5,310 nucleotides of DNA. Origin: Chloroflexota bacterium (GTDB lineage: Bacteria; Chloroflexota; Limnocylindria; Limnocylindrales; CSP1-4). The DNA lies in the NCBI GenBank assembly GCA_021777365.1, contig JAJYDP010000390.1, forward strand, positions 1 through 5,310, given 5' to 3'. Shown piece by piece: positions 4,958 through 5,310 of the stretch. The notes under the pieces are model-generated. The model saw nothing but the letters and a program-made list of their open reading frames with translations. It searched no databases and was not told where the DNA came from. Position 1 is the stretch's first letter, and the number at the start of each line of letters is the position of its first letter. A program made the translations under genes and the position numbers.

Positions 4958-5310
4958 GTCCGGTGCTGCTGCCGCCGCACCGAGGTCGCCACCAGCAGCG
5001 CGCCGATCCCGAGGATGAAGGCCGGCCACAGGAACCGGCCCTGGTCGGCCCAGGCGGGCAGCAGCTGATCGAGCAGGGCGAGGCCGCCGAAGAGGACGAG
5101 CGCGAGGCCGAAGAACGTGACCCCCAGGCCGCTGCCGCCGTGGCCCGCGTGCCGATGCGGCGTCCCGACCGCCGCCCACCCGCCGGGAACCCCCGCGACC
5201 CCGGGCTGCGTGGCCGACTCGCCGGCCGCGCCGGCCGCGGCGCCCTCCGGCGCGCCCCAGGCATCGGAGCCGCCGGCCCCTTCCGCCCCGGGCGCGACCG
5301 GACCGCCGGC
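4954..5310 (-). CDS. Membrane protein with C-terminal LiaI/LiaF-like (DUF5668-type) two-helix unit (partial, N-terminus beyond right edge)
   Basis: 118 residues are visible before the TGA at 4954-4956. The first 60 or so are a Gly/Ala/Pro-rich linker ending in a His-containing patch (PHRHAGHGG). Two hydrophobic helices follow, GVTFFGLALVLFGGLALLDQ (63-82) and about 96-111 (PAFILGIGALLVATSV), joined by a loop with W87 and the sequence RFLWP, then the basic tail RRQQHRT. This LLDQLLP...LWPAFILGIGALL pattern is typical of the C-terminal transmembrane unit in LiaF-like and PspC-domain proteins, which often sit beside HisKA_3 kinases and take part in envelope-stress sensing. A PspC domain upstream would fit but is not visible. 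The stop overlaps the GTG at 4957 by 4 bases, so it is probably co-translated with the kinase and may modulate it. Confidence 0.8.
   Translation of the reverse strand, partial: AGGPVAPGAEGAGGSDAWGAPEGAAAGAAGESATQPGVAGVPGGWAAVGTPHRHAGHGGSGLGVTFFGLALVLFGGLALLDQLLPAWADQGRFLWPAFILGIGALLVATSVRRQQHRT

Noticed and set aside
3470..5068. Plus-strand open frame of 532 codons opposite the kinase
   Set aside because: The product is Arg/Asp/Glu/Gly low-complexity with no domain. The opposite strand encodes unmistakable kinase boxes. The other plus frame at 3444-4529 is rejected for the same reason.
4958..5179. Extension of the kinase to ATG 5179
   Set aside because: It would overlap the LiaF-like membrane protein by over 200 bases in another frame, and the added residues are Arg/Pro/Ala-rich with no protein-like pattern.

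Overview
The window is uniformly very GC-rich (roughly 70% or more by eye), with G or C at most third codon positions. It reads as a chromosomal signalling region of a high-GC bacterium. Two things suggest an actinomycete or a high-GC soil or freshwater Chloroflexota lineage: the pairing of a 'putative sensor' HisKA_3 kinase with a NarL-type regulator ending in DHRRVLAVLAYL, and the adjoining PspC/LiaF-like membrane protein. No taxonomic marker is present, so this is inference. I see no mobile element, CRISPR array, tRNA or rRNA.

Layout, left to right. (1) Positions 1-1985, minus strand: the N-terminal 661 residues of a PAS-PAS-PAS-GAF-EAL protein, a probable sensory cyclic-di-GMP phosphodiesterase, cut by the left edge early in its EAL domain. 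(2) Positions 1986-2279: a divergent non-coding gap with several hairpins, a 12-bp direct repeat, and a 10-bp inverted repeat that would pair with the ribosome binding site of the next gene. (3) Positions 2280-2600, plus: an unrecognised 106-residue soluble helical protein. (4) Positions 2601-2699: a short gap with an 8-2-8 inverted repeat. (5) Positions 2700-3359, plus: a complete NarL/FixJ response regulator. (6) Positions 3360-3478: a convergent gap. (7) Positions 3479-4957, minus: a membrane histidine kinase. (8) Positions 4954-5310, minus: the C-terminus of a membrane protein with a LiaI/LiaF-like (DUF5668-type) two-helix unit, cut by the right edge. Its stop codon overlaps the likely kinase start by 4 bases.

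How they may work together. The membrane protein and kinase look translationally coupled, and the kinase type matches the response regulator type, so together they resemble an envelope-sensing two-component system. The regulator gene is convergent to the kinase rather than in its operon. The EAL protein and the small unknown gene share a divergent control region. A link between the c-di-GMP protein and the two-component system is suggested only by proximity and by a CCGAAGG word found in the two gaps on either side of the small gene.

The points most worth a second look are the ribosome-binding-site-pairing leader before the unknown gene, the inverted repeat before the response regulator, and a perfect 12-bp hairpin at the 5' end of the kinase reading frame, where the true kinase start is ambiguous. 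I did not find clear evidence of a wholly new system.
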